A stretch of 64,000 nucleotides of DNA, from NCBI RefSeq assembly GCF_001632745.1, contig NZ_LQRT01000013.1:372001-436000 (forward strand). The letters run 5' to 3'. Within the stretch, counting starts at the first letter, position 1. Each line of letters begins with the position of its first letter. Made by a program: the position numbers and the translations under genes. The stretch is from Aquimarina aggregata. GTDB taxonomy: Bacteria; Bacteroidota; Bacteroidia; Flavobacteriales; Flavobacteriaceae. Below the pieces are notes generated by a model. It searched no databases. It saw nothing but the letters and a program-made list of their open reading frames with translations, and was not told the DNA's origin. Below, in pieces: positions 55,789 to 64,000 of the stretch.

Positions 55789-56721
55789 ATGATATTCTCA
55801 AAAATTATCTGGAATCCAATTGAAGGTATAGACCTTGGTTTTTTTGTAATCCGTTTTTATAGTCTAATGTTCGTTGTAGCCTTCTCATTAGGATGGTTTC
55901 TGATGAAAAAAATATACATTAGAGAAAATCTATCTATGGAAAAGTTAGATTCTATTTTTATCTATGCGGTTGTGGCCACTCTTCTGGGAGCACGATTAGG
56001 GCATGTGTTTTTTTATGACTGGGATTATTATAGAAACAATCTTTTAGAAATTATTTTACCTATGCGATTTAAACCTAAATTTGAATTCATAGGATTTCAA
56101 GGGTTAGCTAGTCATGGTGCTGCAATTGGTGTTATTGTAGCTATGTATTATTATTCTAAAAACGTGATTCAAAAAAATATTCTATGGATATTAGATAGAA
56201 TAGTAATACCTGTTGCTTTTGGAGCTATATTTGTTCGTTTAGGAAATTTCTTTAATTCTGAAATTATTGGTAATGAATCTGGAGATTCTGCTTTTGGAGT
56301 AAAATTTGTTAGAGAAGGATTAAGAAAATCTGAAGTTATTAAAGAAACAGGAATCAAAAATGTAAATGACGCATATAATGCTGTAGTAGAAAACCCTCAG
56401 TTTTCTGATTTATTAGACACTGTACCCTATCGACATCCTGCACAACTTTATGAGGCATTTGGTTATATATTCGTAGCATTCATTTTACTGTTCGTCTACT
56501 GGAAAACAGACAAACGCAACAATAGAGGTTTCCTTTTTGGCTTGTTTTTAATTCTACTTTGGACCGTACGCTTTTTTGTAGAATACGTTAAGAAAAGTCA
56601 AGGAGGTTTTGAAGACTCTTTAGGAGAAGCCTTATCCACTGGGCAATGGTTAAGTATACCTTTTATTATAGCAGGCATCTATTTTGTAGTAAGATCTTTT
56701 GGCAAGAAGAATGTTGCTTAA
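55789..56721 (+). CDS. lgt: prolipoprotein diacylglyceryl transferase
   Basis: 310 aa with seven membrane segments. Transfers diacylglycerol from phosphatidylglycerol to the lipobox cysteine of prolipoproteins. All key positions are present: His109 in GLASHGAAIG, Arg150 and Asn153 in VRLGNFFNSEIIG, YRHPAQLYEAF near 214 and the terminal RFFVEYVKKSQ. This is the genuine Lgt; the paralogue at 15499-16239 lacks the His and Asn. It provides the acylation needed by the lipoproteins encoded here. Confidence 0.96.
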   Translation: MIFSKIIWNPIEGIDLGFFVIRFYSLMFVVAFSLGWFLMKKIYIRENLSMEKLDSIFIYAVVATLLGARLGHVFFYDWDYYRNNLLEIILPMRFKPKFEFIGFQGLASHGAAIGVIVAMYYYSKNVIQKNILWILDRIVIPVAFGAIFVRLGNFFNSEIIGNESGDSAFGVKFVREGLRKSEVIKETGIKNVNDAYNAVVENPQFSDLLDTVPYRHPAQLYEAFGYIFVAFILLFVYWKTDKRNNRGFLFGLFLILLWTVRFFVEYVKKSQGGFEDSLGEALSTGQWLSIPFIIAGIYFVVRSFGKKNVA

Positions 56722-56797
56722 AATCGATTTGATTTATACTATACGATTTTATAGAAGTTGATCTTAATCAATTTATAAAAGAATTATCTAAGTAATA

Positions 56798-56827
56798 AAA
56801 AAACCTGTAGAACTATACAGGTTTTTT
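56798..56827 (+). terminator. terminator after lgt
   Basis: 12-bp stem aaaaaacctgta/tacaggtttttt (56798-56809 with 56816-56827), 6-base loop, T-run. Confidence 0.88.
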
Positions 56828-57128
56828 CACTTTCAACAAACAATTATTTAACGAGTCAACTAACGCACAACACTATCCTATTTACATTAAACTAGTCTTT
56901 CTAAAATTCGTAGTTTACATCAAGACCAAAAGTTTATCTGATCTAAAAATCCCCAATAGCATCATCATAAATGGTCTCAAAAAGTTTTGTGATTCTCTCG
57001 AATCTACTGGTCTTGGATCATCATTCGTTCATAGTATTTCAAATTATTATAACCTTCAGATTTCATATACTACAAAAAATACTTGGCATTCTATACTCTT
57101 AAAATTTGATCCCCTCATAAGTAAATAA
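56811..57128 (+). pseudogene. possible decayed C-terminal fragment of a histidine kinase
   Basis: 105 codons are open without any start codon (no ATG, GTG or TTG in frame), ending at a TAA at 57126. The second half reads NGLKKFCDSLESTGLGSSFV then HSISNYYNLQISY and HSILLKF, which resembles the G-box end of a HATPase domain (TGLG...I...N.Q...). Random A+T-rich DNA seldom stays open this long, so a dead remnant is plausible. No transcript signal is seen. Confidence 0.3.
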
Positions 57129-57427
57129 AGTTTCAAAACTTAAAATTACAAGCTATTAAAAGCAAAACACCTTGAAACTTCTACATACTGCGTTTTACAA
57201 AATATGAATGCATAAAATACGTTTTAGAATAAAAAATCAATTTTTTTAGAGGAAATTAACCTGTATAATTGTTTTACTATTGAAGTGTTTTTAGCTTTTC
57301 GATATATTGAATCGCAAGTAAGCTATCTCTAAGCGATATAACTTATTTAATCTTAACCAGATTAAACTCATTTCTAACATTACATTAACCGAGTATACGT
57401 ATTATTAATATTATTAAACACAAAAAC

Positions 57428-58633
57428 ATGAGAATAGTAAAAGGTATAATAACTATTTTTCTAATTCTGGCAACAATGACTTCTTGCGAGTCTGATGCAG
57501 ACACTCCCGATGGTGATTCAGGAACCACAGGTACGACTGGAACTACAGGTACAACCGGAACCACAGGTACGACTGGAACAACCGGAACCACAGGTACGAC
57601 TGGAACAACCGGAACCACAGGTACGACAGGAACAACTGGAACTACAGGTACGACTGGAACAACCGGAACCACAGGCACAACTGGAACAACAGGTACAACT
57701 GGAACAACAGGCGACACTGATGGCTCATCTGCAGTTGCAACTTTTGGTCTACTACAAGCCTCTGGAAATAGAATTGTTGATAAAAACAATAATGCGGTAC
57801 AACTTAGAGGAATGTCCTTATTCTGGTCACAATGGATGGGACAATACTATACAAAAGAAGCTGTAAGCTGGTTAAAAAAGGACTGGAATTGTAATATTGT
57901 TAGAGCGGCTATGGGTGTAGAGGATAGTGATGGTTATCTTTCTAATAGAGCATTCGAAAAGCAAAAAGTATTTACTGTTATTGATGCTGCAATCCAAGAA
58001 GGAATTTATGTTATCGTAGATTGGCATAGTCACCATGCCGAAGACCATGTAGATGAGGCTAAAGCATTCTTTGCTGAAGTCGCACAAAAATATGGTAATC
58101 AACCTAATATTATTTACGAAATTTATAACGAACCATTACAAGCCCCATCATGGAAAGATGTTCTAAAACCATATCATGAACAAGTAATTGCTGAGATTAG
58201 AAAACACGATCCTGATAACCTTGTTATTTGTGGTACACGTACATGGTCTCAAGATGTTGATGAAGTAATAGGAAATACTATAAATGATGTTAATGTGGCT
58301 TACACACTGCACTACTACGCCTCTACTCATAAGCAGTTTTTAAGAGACAAAGCTCAACGTGCTTTGGATGCTGGTATCCCTATCTTTGTTACAGAATATG
58401 GAACTACCGAGGCTACAGGTGACGGATTTATTGACACTAATGAAGCTCGAGCTTGGTGGGATTTTTTAGATAGAAATAAAATATCATGGTTAAACTGGTC
58501 CATCGCAGATAAACAAGAAGCTTCTGCGGCACTTAAACCCGGAGCAAGTGGCATGGGTGGTTGGTCTGAAAATCAGATAACCACTTCTGGTAAAATGGTT
58601 AGAGATGAACTAAAAGCTAAAAACCCTAAATAA
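57428..58633 (+). CDS. GH5 family endoglucanase-like lipoprotein with (Gly-Thr-Thr)21 linker
   Basis: 401 aa. Signal peptide with lipobox cysteine at residue 20 (ATMTSCES), then 21 perfect Gly-Thr-Thr units (residues 32-94), then a GH5 catalytic domain. [25 protein letters not shown], acid/base Glu235 in [14 protein letters not shown] near 295 and nucleophile Glu323 in [13 protein letters not shown] fit the cellulase (GH5_2-like) group. The domain ends near residue 395. Beta-1,4-glucan is the expected substrate; some GH5 members act on mannan or xyloglucan. It is anchored to the membrane by lipid, with the linker acting as a long spacer. Confidence 0.9.
   Translation: MRIVKGIITIFLILATMTSCESDADTPDGDSGTTGTTGTTGTTGTTGTTGTTGTTGTTGTTGTTGTTGTTGTTGTTGTTGTTGTTGTTGTTGTTGDTDGSSAVATFGLLQASGNRIVDKNNNAVQLRGMSLFWSQWMGQYYTKEAVSWLKKDWNCNIVRAAMGVEDSDGYLSNRAFEKQKVFTVIDAAIQEGIYVIVDWHSHHAEDHVDEAKAFFAEVAQKYGNQPNIIYEIYNEPLQAPSWKDVLKPYHEQVIAEIRKHDPDNLVICGTRTWSQDVDEVIGNTINDVNVAYTLHYYASTHKQFLRDKAQRALDAGIPIFVTEYGTTEATGDGFIDTNEARAWWDFLDRNKISWLNWSIADKQEASAALKPGASGMGGWSENQITTSGKMVRDELKAKNPK
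57521..57709 (+). repeat. 21 tandem 9-bp units encoding Gly-Thr-Thr
   Basis: 189 bases of 9-bp units (GGn-ACn-ACn) in the GH5 gene. Length change by 9 bases keeps the frame, so linker length may vary between strains. The opposite strand is open (Val-Val-Pro repeats) only because of this. Confidence 0.9.
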
Positions 58634-58665
58634 AGAAACTCTCTATTTATTATATATTATTTTAC

Positions 58666-58701
58666 AAATACCTTACACAATATATATAGTGTAAGGTATT
58701 T
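58666..58701 (+). terminator. terminator after the GH5 gene
   Basis: 13-bp stem (58666-58678 with 58689-58701), 10-base A+T loop, T-rich tail. Confidence 0.8.
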
Positions 58702-58849
58702 TATTTAAAATACATTTTAAAAACAATTTGATTTCAACAAACCAAGGAACATTCTCAAAATCATACTGTTAATCATATTAATAAATCCACAAATCAAAAA
58801 ATCATGATGGAATGAAATTTGATAACTCTTGTCTAAATAACGTTTCAAA

Positions 58850-59455
58850 ATGATTAGATTTTTACCTTTTTATATTATTGTATTCCTATATTCGATGAAT
58901 GCCTTTACCCAAAAGCATTACTTATCAGGTTATGTAGTGCTACACTCAGGGGATACAATTCATGGTATTGTAAAAGATCGCACTCCAGAACCATTTGGTG
59001 ATTTATTTGAGAGAATACATTTTAAAAGCAAGCAAACTGGAAAGAAAAGATATGGTGCTAAAGACATTAAATCTTATAAAGCGGGAAATAATGTATTCGA
59101 AAGTCATAGGATTGCTTTAAAATCTTTTAATCGTGGCAACTTCTTATTCAGAACACTTAATCGAAATGATGGAGAACGTGCATTTCTAAAAGTAATTAAA
59201 AAGGGTAAACTAAATTATTACAATAGAGAATTTAGAGATCCAGATTCGGGGTATTATGATTATCATTCCTATTACAGAAAGGAAGGAGAATATAAATTCT
59301 TTATTTTGTTATCAAGCATTTTTGGTTTCAATCATAAAGAGACTGCAGAATATTTAAAAGACTGCCCTTTAGTTTCTAAAAAAGTCCTAAATAAAGAGTT
59401 GAAAAATTTTATAACTATACAGGAATTGTATGAAAAAAAATGCAACTCAAAATAA
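58850..59455 (+). CDS. exported hypothetical protein
   Basis: 201 aa, unrecognised. Signal peptide (FLPFYIIVFLYSMNAFTQ). Opening motif SGYVVLHSGDTIHGIVKDR resembles the start of exported proteins found widely in Bacteroidetes, often with a beta-strand-rich N-terminal half. Basic overall. The stop codon lies within the loop of a bidirectional terminator shared with prfA. Function unknown. Confidence 0.7.
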   Translation: MIRFLPFYIIVFLYSMNAFTQKHYLSGYVVLHSGDTIHGIVKDRTPEPFGDLFERIHFKSKQTGKKRYGAKDIKSYKAGNNVFESHRIALKSFNRGNFLFRTLNRNDGERAFLKVIKKGKLNYYNREFRDPDSGYYDYHSYYRKEGEYKFFILLSSIFGFNHKETAEYLKDCPLVSKKVLNKELKNFITIQELYEKKCNSK

Positions 59456-59470
59456 ATGAGTTGCATTTTT
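59436..59470. terminator. bidirectional terminator for the hypothetical gene and prfA
   Basis: 14-bp stem (59436-59449 with 59457-59470), 7-base loop. The plus-strand CDS stop falls in the loop, so the hairpin overlaps the end of the coding sequence. Confidence 0.85.
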
Positions 59471-59488
59471 CTATAATTTTTAAGGTAC

Positions 59489-60565
59489 TTAGAAAACCTC
59501 GTTCGATTCTTTTAATTTTTCAGTATTAGCTACTAATTGAAGCTCATCTATAATCTTTTGGATATCTCCATCGATTATATTACTTAAATCATATAATGTT
59601 AATCCAATACGATGATCTGTAACCCTACCTTGCGGATAATTATATGTTCTAATTTTTGCAGAACGGTCACCAGAAGAAACCATACTTTTACGTTTCTCGG
59701 AGTCTGCTGCTTGTTTCTTTGCTAACTCCATCTCATACAAACGAGAACGTAATACCTTTAGTGCTTTTTCAAGGTTTTTATGTGATGATTTCTGATCCTG
59801 ACAACTTACTATCATTCCTGTCGGCTCATGATGTAATTTAATTGCAGAATATGTTGTATTCACTGACTGTCCTCCTGGTCCTGTAGAAGTGGTACGCTCG
59901 ATACGAACCTCTTGCATATCGAGTTCTATATCAAATTCTTCGGCTTCAGGCAATACCATTACAGTTGCGGCACTAGTATGCACTCTACCTTGGGTTTCCG
60001 TTTGCGGAACACGTTGAACACGGTGTACACCAGCTTCAAACTTTAAAATACCATAAACGTCTTCTCCATTTACTTCAAAAATGATTTCTTTGTATCCACC
60101 ACTTGTTCCTTCATTAAGATCTACAACACTAGTACTCCATCCTCGACCTTCACAATACTTGGTATACATTCTAAATAAATCTCCCGCAAAAATACTAGCT
60201 TCATCCCCTCCCGTTCCAGCACGAATCTCTACTACACAATTTTTTGCATCTTCTGGATCTTTAGGCACAAGCATGTATCTAATTTTCTCTTCAAGAGCAG
60301 GTAATTCTTCTTTAGCTTCTTCTAATTGCATTTTAGCCATTTCCACCATCTCTTCATCACTTCCATCTGCAATGATTTCTTCAGCTTCTTTAATATTATT
60401 CGTAAGTTCAATATAGATTTCTCTTTCATCCATAATGGCTTTGAAATCTTTATATTCCTTATTAAGTCTTATGTATCTTTTTTGATCAGCAATAATATCT
60501 GGTTGAATGATTAAATCACTCACCTCATCAAATCTTTGCTTAACAATATTTAATTTATCAATCAT
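59489..60565 (-). CDS. prfA: peptide chain release factor 1
   Basis: 358 aa. Recognises UAA and UAG. GGQ in [17 protein letters not shown] near residue 233 and the RF1-type codon-recognition segment [13 protein letters not shown] near 190. [18 protein letters not shown] near 117 is standard. Complete N- and C-termini. Confidence 0.97.
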   Translation of the reverse strand: MIDKLNIVKQRFDEVSDLIIQPDIIADQKRYIRLNKEYKDFKAIMDEREIYIELTNNIKEAEEIIADGSDEEMVEMAKMQLEEAKEELPALEEKIRYMLVPKDPEDAKNCVVEIRAGTGGDEASIFAGDLFRMYTKYCEGRGWSTSVVDLNEGTSGGYKEIIFEVNGEDVYGILKFEAGVHRVQRVPQTETQGRVHTSAATVMVLPEAEEFDIELDMQEVRIERTTSTGPGGQSVNTTYSAIKLHHEPTGMIVSCQDQKSSHKNLEKALKVLRSRLYEMELAKKQAADSEKRKSMVSSGDRSAKIRTYNYPQGRVTDHRIGLTLYDLSNIIDGDIQKIIDELQLVANTEKLKESNEVF

Positions 60566-60676
60566 AGTAAATGTATCCTAATCTGTAGAATTTACAAAAG
60601 TAAGCTTTTTTTGTCTAAAGCTCATACCCGTTGCGATACTAATGACTTACTTCGACCTTTATGAATTTTGTAAAAA

Positions 60677-61930
60677 TTACTTCTTTTGGATCGTATGTGG
60701 CTGTAATTCGTATTCGTTTTCTTGGAAAAGTTTAGCAATCGTGAATATAAATGTACTTCCTTCTCCTTCTTTAGAAAACACTTTAATTTCTCCTCCCAGA
60801 TTAGTTACAATTTTTTTAACCGTTGCCAAACCTATACCTGTTCCCATATTTCCGTCTTTATCGGCAACGCCTACCACAGAAAAAAGATCAAAAATCTTAT
60901 TCAAATATTCTTTTGGGATACCATCTCCGTTATCTGTAACAGAAAACTCATAAAAATCATCTTTTTCTTTAAGATCAATTTGAATAACAACACCATCAAC
61001 ACCCTTATGATATTTTATCGCATTTGTGATAAGATTAATTAATATCTGCATAAGAGCTGATTTATTAACTATCAAATACTCTTTACAATTAGTACACTCA
61101 AAAGTCACATGACCTTCGGTATCTGTAATTTTTTTTAATTCTGTAATGATTTCATCAAAACTAATATTCTCGCTTTTGTTTTTTAACAGATCATCACTTT
61201 TATAAAATTTTAAAATTCCATCTATATAATCTCTTAGAGAATATGATGAACTTTTTAAATATTGTAAATATTGTAATGTTTCTTCATCAAGTTTACCTTT
61301 TCCATCATATTCGATTAGTTCTGTAATTGAAATAATATTAGCTAGCGGCGATTTAAGGTCATGAGATACAACACCTGCAAATTTTGTTAAATCTTCATTT
61401 CGCATTTGAAGTCGCTCTTGCGTTTCTAACAATTTAAGATTTTGATATCTATGTTCAAATAAGCTTACCACTTGCTTAGACATTGAAATTAAAGCCTGTT
61501 GTTGCTGATCGGTTAATTTCCTAGGTTTCGTATCATAAACGCATAAAGTTCCCAACTTGTAACCATTTGAATCTATTAAAGGAGCTCCAGCATAAAAAAT
61601 CGCATCATGTTTACTCACCAATGGGTTATCAAAAAATCGTTCATCTTTACGCGAATCTTCAATTATGGTTAAAGGGTCATCTGAATTTATGGCATGACCA
61701 CAAAACGAAATTTCTCTTGGAGATTCACTCATCGAAATTCCATGATGTGATTTTATAAAGTTTCTATCTCCATCTAAAAGTGTTATTAGAGATATAGGTG
61801 TTTCACAAATATATGACATTAAAGATGTGATATTGTCATAACTTTCTTCTGGCAATGTATCTAATAGCTCATATTTCTCTACTGCAATCTGCCTTTGTTT
61901 TTCGTTATTTGGTAATTTGGGTGGTATCAT
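60677..61930 (-). CDS. GAF-domain sensor histidine kinase
   Basis: 417 aa soluble kinase. N-terminal GAF domain (about 25-165: YDNITSLMSYICETPISLITLLDGDRNFIKSHHG, FCGHAI near 87, LGTLCVYD near 127). HisKA with FAGVVSHDLKSPLANIISI near 185; HATPase with NLITNAIKYHKG and GNMGTGIGLATVKKIV. No membrane segment. The cognate response regulator is not adjacent. The stimulus is unknown; the FCGHAI/HxxxISMSES pattern is like cyanobacterial-type GAF sensors. Confidence 0.9.
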   Translation of the reverse strand: MIPPKLPNNEKQRQIAVEKYELLDTLPEESYDNITSLMSYICETPISLITLLDGDRNFIKSHHGISMSESPREISFCGHAINSDDPLTIIEDSRKDERFFDNPLVSKHDAIFYAGAPLIDSNGYKLGTLCVYDTKPRKLTDQQQQALISMSKQVVSLFEHRYQNLKLLETQERLQMRNEDLTKFAGVVSHDLKSPLANIISITELIEYDGKGKLDEETLQYLQYLKSSSYSLRDYIDGILKFYKSDDLLKNKSENISFDEIITELKKITDTEGHVTFECTNCKEYLIVNKSALMQILINLITNAIKYHKGVDGVVIQIDLKEKDDFYEFSVTDNGDGIPKEYLNKIFDLFSVVGVADKDGNMGTGIGLATVKKIVTNLGGEIKVFSKEGEGSTFIFTIAKLFQENEYELQPHTIQKK

Positions 61931-62591
61931 AACAAACTAAAATAAAGTTCAATTTTGTTAGACGATAAATTCTGTTAAAAATAACAGCGTTATACCCTTA
62001 TAAGTTACAAATTTATAATATCATTAAGAGTTTTAGTATGAATATATTACGAAGATTTCAAAAAAATATTCATAATGTCATATTCTTTTCTCTTTAAATA
62101 AGAATCTAAGTGCAAAATCGAAGTAAAACAATGCTAACAATAAAAAAAAGGTATTAAGAATTTAAAAAAACTATACTCAATATCAAAAATATGATGGTTG
62201 TTTCAAAAGAAAAAAGATTAGCTGTACATATCCAAGCCCTTGAAAACACCTATACAAAAAGCACTAAACTAAAATACAACTAGCCCTTATCAATTCTTTT
62301 TTGAGAATTATCTTCTTCTAAAAATTGTCTAGTTCATTTTTTTAGAGTGTACCAAATAGGCAAAAAAAAACATTCCTCATATCAGAGAAATACATATATG
62401 ACAAGCTATAAAATATAGCGATAACCGACATCTATCAAAATCTAATTACTCGGGTTCAATACACATATATCTTTAAGTATTTTTCCATTCAATTTTGAGT
62501 ATATTTCACAGATCTTAATAAATTATATAAGATAATTTTGATGATCACTAGAAAACAAAGTGTTTGAATTTTAGATTATTTTCTGATCTTT
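61931..62591. other. 661-base intergenic region, kinase to msrA-like gene
   Basis: Very A+T rich. One 30-codon ATG frame (62191-62283) is present, but nothing supports it as a gene. No hairpin terminator or TAnnTTTG element was recognised. Confidence 0.5.
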
Positions 62592-63086
62592 ATGGCGATG
62601 GATAGTTTTCAAAAAATAGGATTAGGTGGCGGGTGTCATTGGTGTACCGAAGCAGTTTTTCAATCTTTAAAAGGTGTTTCTAGAGTAGAACAAGGTTATA
62701 TTAGGAGCACTGATGAGAACAATTATTTTTCTGAAGGTGTAATTGTGCATTACAACCCTAAAATTATAAGTACTCGGGATTTAATAGAAATTCACTTATA
62801 CACACACAAAAGCACATCTAACCATAATTTTAGAAAAAAGTATAGAAGTGCTATTTATTACTTTTCTTTATCAGAAAAACAACCCATAAAAAACATACTT
62901 GACTCATTGCAACTACTATTTGAATCACCACTAATAACTGAAGTATTAGCTTTTGATGAATTTAAACCATCAAGAGATGAGCTTCACAATTATTATTTAG
63001 AAAACCCTAAGAAACCCTTTTGCAAGCGCTACATAGACCCTAAATTAGATTTGCTAAGAAAAAAGTATAGTGCTAGTATTAAATAA
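62592..63086 (+). CDS. MsrA-like peptide methionine sulfoxide reductase, variant
   Basis: 164 aa. GLGGGCHWCTEAVFQSLKGV near residue 10 aligns with the MsrA active-site GCFWCTEAxF, with His in place of Phe after the first Cys. YRSAIYYFS near 95 matches the QYRS region. The usual GYxGG...Y...TGHAE block is reduced to GYIRSTDENNYFSEGVIVHY, lacking the GHAE. The protein is shorter than most MsrA. It may be a diverged reductase or a relative with another substrate. Confidence 0.75.
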   Translation: MAMDSFQKIGLGGGCHWCTEAVFQSLKGVSRVEQGYIRSTDENNYFSEGVIVHYNPKIISTRDLIEIHLYTHKSTSNHNFRKKYRSAIYYFSLSEKQPIKNILDSLQLLFESPLITEVLAFDEFKPSRDELHNYYLENPKKPFCKRYIDPKLDLLRKKYSASIK

Positions 63087-63137
63087 TTACTATATCGCTG
63101 ATTATAAATTTTTTATTCCCTCAAACTCTTATCAAAA

Positions 63138-63169
63138 AAGGGCTTTCCCATTTACATGCGAAAGCCCTT
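63138..63169. terminator. bidirectional terminator between the msrA-like and T9SS genes
   Basis: 10-bp stem aagggctttc/gaaagccctt (63138-63147 with 63160-63169), 12-base loop, A-run and T-run flanks. Confidence 0.82.
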
Positions 63170-63194
63170 ATATTTAAATTAGCCCTAAAATCTT

Positions 63195-64000
63195 TTAATT
63201 TATCTTAATAAATGTAGTTGATAATACTCCTTTGTCACTATGCAATTTCATAAAATAAGTGTTAGCATACAAGTAACTTACATTAAAGTCCCTGGTATCT
63301 CCACTAAAAAAGCCCACAATTCTTCCGGCAATATCATGAATACTGATATGTTGAACAGAAATATTAGTGTTTACTGGAGTCAATGACATAATCCCTGTAG
63401 TTGGATTTGGCGATAATGTAAAATAATCAGTAAAGACTGGTTCTTCTACCACTTTTTTCTTGATAGTTACTGCTTCTACTTCTGTAATTATCGGAAGATT
63501 AAAATCAAAATAAATTGCAGCTTTATTATTAATAACATCTCCTTCTTTAAGATCTGATTTCGTTTTTATCTTAAATAAGATATACCCATCATTATTAGCA
63601 TCATCAAAAGGAAGGTTAATATCATTAAAAACAAATTCAACCTCTTTCTTGTTATTCACTATCGTTGTATAAGAGTGACTCGCTTTCAAAGGAATAAATG
63701 ACTTGATATCTAACTTAGTAGTATCTATATCATCCTTAACTGTAATGTTAACAGCATCTGCCGTTCCTTTATTCTCAAATCGAATCATATAATGTAAATA
63801 TTTTCCTAGATCTTTAGGTTCGATCGTATCTCCTTCTAGGCAAATTTTATCATTAGGATCGTAAGAATTTCTTACCGTCTGATTTAATAAAACGATATTA
63901 TCATCAGGAGTTTCATCAGTAGTACCTGTAACAGTAGCAGTATAGCTTAGTATATCACCATCATTTACTGCTGGGGTATCTGTAGGTTTATTAATATTAA
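63195..64000 (-). CDS. C-terminal part of a large T9SS type A cargo protein, 5' end outside the window
   Basis: The frame is open to the window edge, so the true start is beyond 64000. The internal ATG at 63788 is not the start: upstream codons continue the conserved block RNSYDPNDKICLEGDTIEP then LGKYLHYMIRFENKGTADA, typical of a DUF11/DUF7619-like repeat module in long Bacteroidetes adhesins. After NNKAAIYFDFNLPIITEVE the chain ends in a type A sorting domain (FTLSPNPTTGIMSLTP onward, closing in STTFIKIN). A surface or secreted protein; passenger unknown. Confidence 0.88.
   Translation of the reverse strand, partial: NINKPTDTPAVNDGDILSYTATVTGTTDETPDDNIVLLNQTVRNSYDPNDKICLEGDTIEPKDLGKYLHYMIRFENKGTADAVNITVKDDIDTTKLDIKSFIPLKASHSYTTIVNNKKEVEFVFNDINLPFDDANNDGYILFKIKTKSDLKEGDVINNKAAIYFDFNLPIITEVEAVTIKKKVVEEPVFTDYFTLSPNPTTGIMSLTPVNTNISVQHISIHDIAGRIVGFFSGDTRDFNVSYLYANTYFMKLHSDKGVLSTTFIKIN

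Larger units (their letters stand above)
56722..57427. other. 706-base intergenic region between lgt and the GH5 gene
   Basis: It contains the lgt terminator at 56798-56827 and a start-less open frame at 56811-57128 that may be a decayed kinase end. The last 300 bases are A+T rich and hold the GH5 promoter region, without a TAnnTTTG match I could assign. Confidence 0.5.

Noticed and set aside
57385..57789. Minus-strand 134-codon frame of Val-Val-Pro repeats
   Set aside because: It is the antisense of the 21-unit Gly-Thr-Thr array in the GH5 gene; open only because of the repeat.
62191..62283. 30-codon ATG frame in the kinase-msrA spacer
   Set aside because: Too short, no promoter, no family resemblance; open by chance is likely.

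Overview
The window is chromosomal DNA from a marine Bacteroidetes, most likely a member of the Flavobacteriaceae (Aquimarina-like; genus is inference). The evidence is the low G+C content, start sites without Shine-Dalgarno sequences, promoter elements of the Bacteroidetes type (TTG-N19/20-TAnnTTTG), type IX secretion sorting domains of both type A and type B, a short archaeal/eukaryote-type ProRS, and two GH86 agarase/porphyranase-type enzymes that point to life on red-algal polysaccharides. No insertion sequence, prophage, CRISPR array or rRNA operon was seen.

Layout. 1-2 kb: ddl, coaD and a VOC protein. 2-6.3 kb: a surface lipoprotein with a carbohydrate-binding-like domain, a DUF1800/DUF1501 pair, and a GyrI-like protein with a palindromic operator in its promoter. 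6.4-12.7 kb: two tandem secreted GH86 paralogues. 13-18 kb: a methyltransferase, then a tightly overlapped three-gene operon (Lgt-like membrane protein, Tes/MJ0619-type radical SAM enzyme, two-helix membrane peptide) and a SulP transporter. 18-22 kb: an M14 peptidase lipoprotein, an ABC transporter and a NUDIX hydrolase. 22-29 kb: a housekeeping block (pyrE, SRPBCC, birA, rsfS, ftsH, LUD protein, cdsA, psd, ACBP). 29-36 kb: valS, DUF1573, a PDZ aspartyl protease, an aminotransferase, murB. 36-44.5 kb: an ECF sigma factor, lipA, gap, a hybrid histidine kinase, lpxK, a Nif3-like protein and a coiled-coil protein. 44.5-48.5 kb: a glycosyltransferase, DUF4442, rpsT, two tRNA-Glu genes and proS. 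48.5-53 kb: a low-complexity lipoprotein, a FadL-type porin and a T9SS type B protein. 53-57 kb: folE, cysS, yidD, lgt. 57-64 kb: a GH5 lipoprotein with a 21-unit Gly-Thr-Thr linker, prfA, a GAF histidine kinase, an MsrA-like protein and the C-terminal part of a T9SS cargo protein that runs off the window.

How the genes connect. The GH86 pair, the GH5 enzyme and the CBM-like lipoprotein form a scattered polysaccharide-degrading set exported by T9SS or as lipoproteins. No SusC/SusD pair is present, so this is not a classical PUL. cdsA, psd and the canonical lgt serve phospholipid and lipoprotein synthesis. The Lgt-like/radical SAM operon is the best candidate for an undescribed system: its Lgt paralogue has lost the residues needed for lipoprotein acylation, while its radical SAM partner has the cysteine pattern of tetraether-type lipid synthases, suggesting a membrane-lipid modification. 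Functions are read from motifs and family knowledge; no database search was run.
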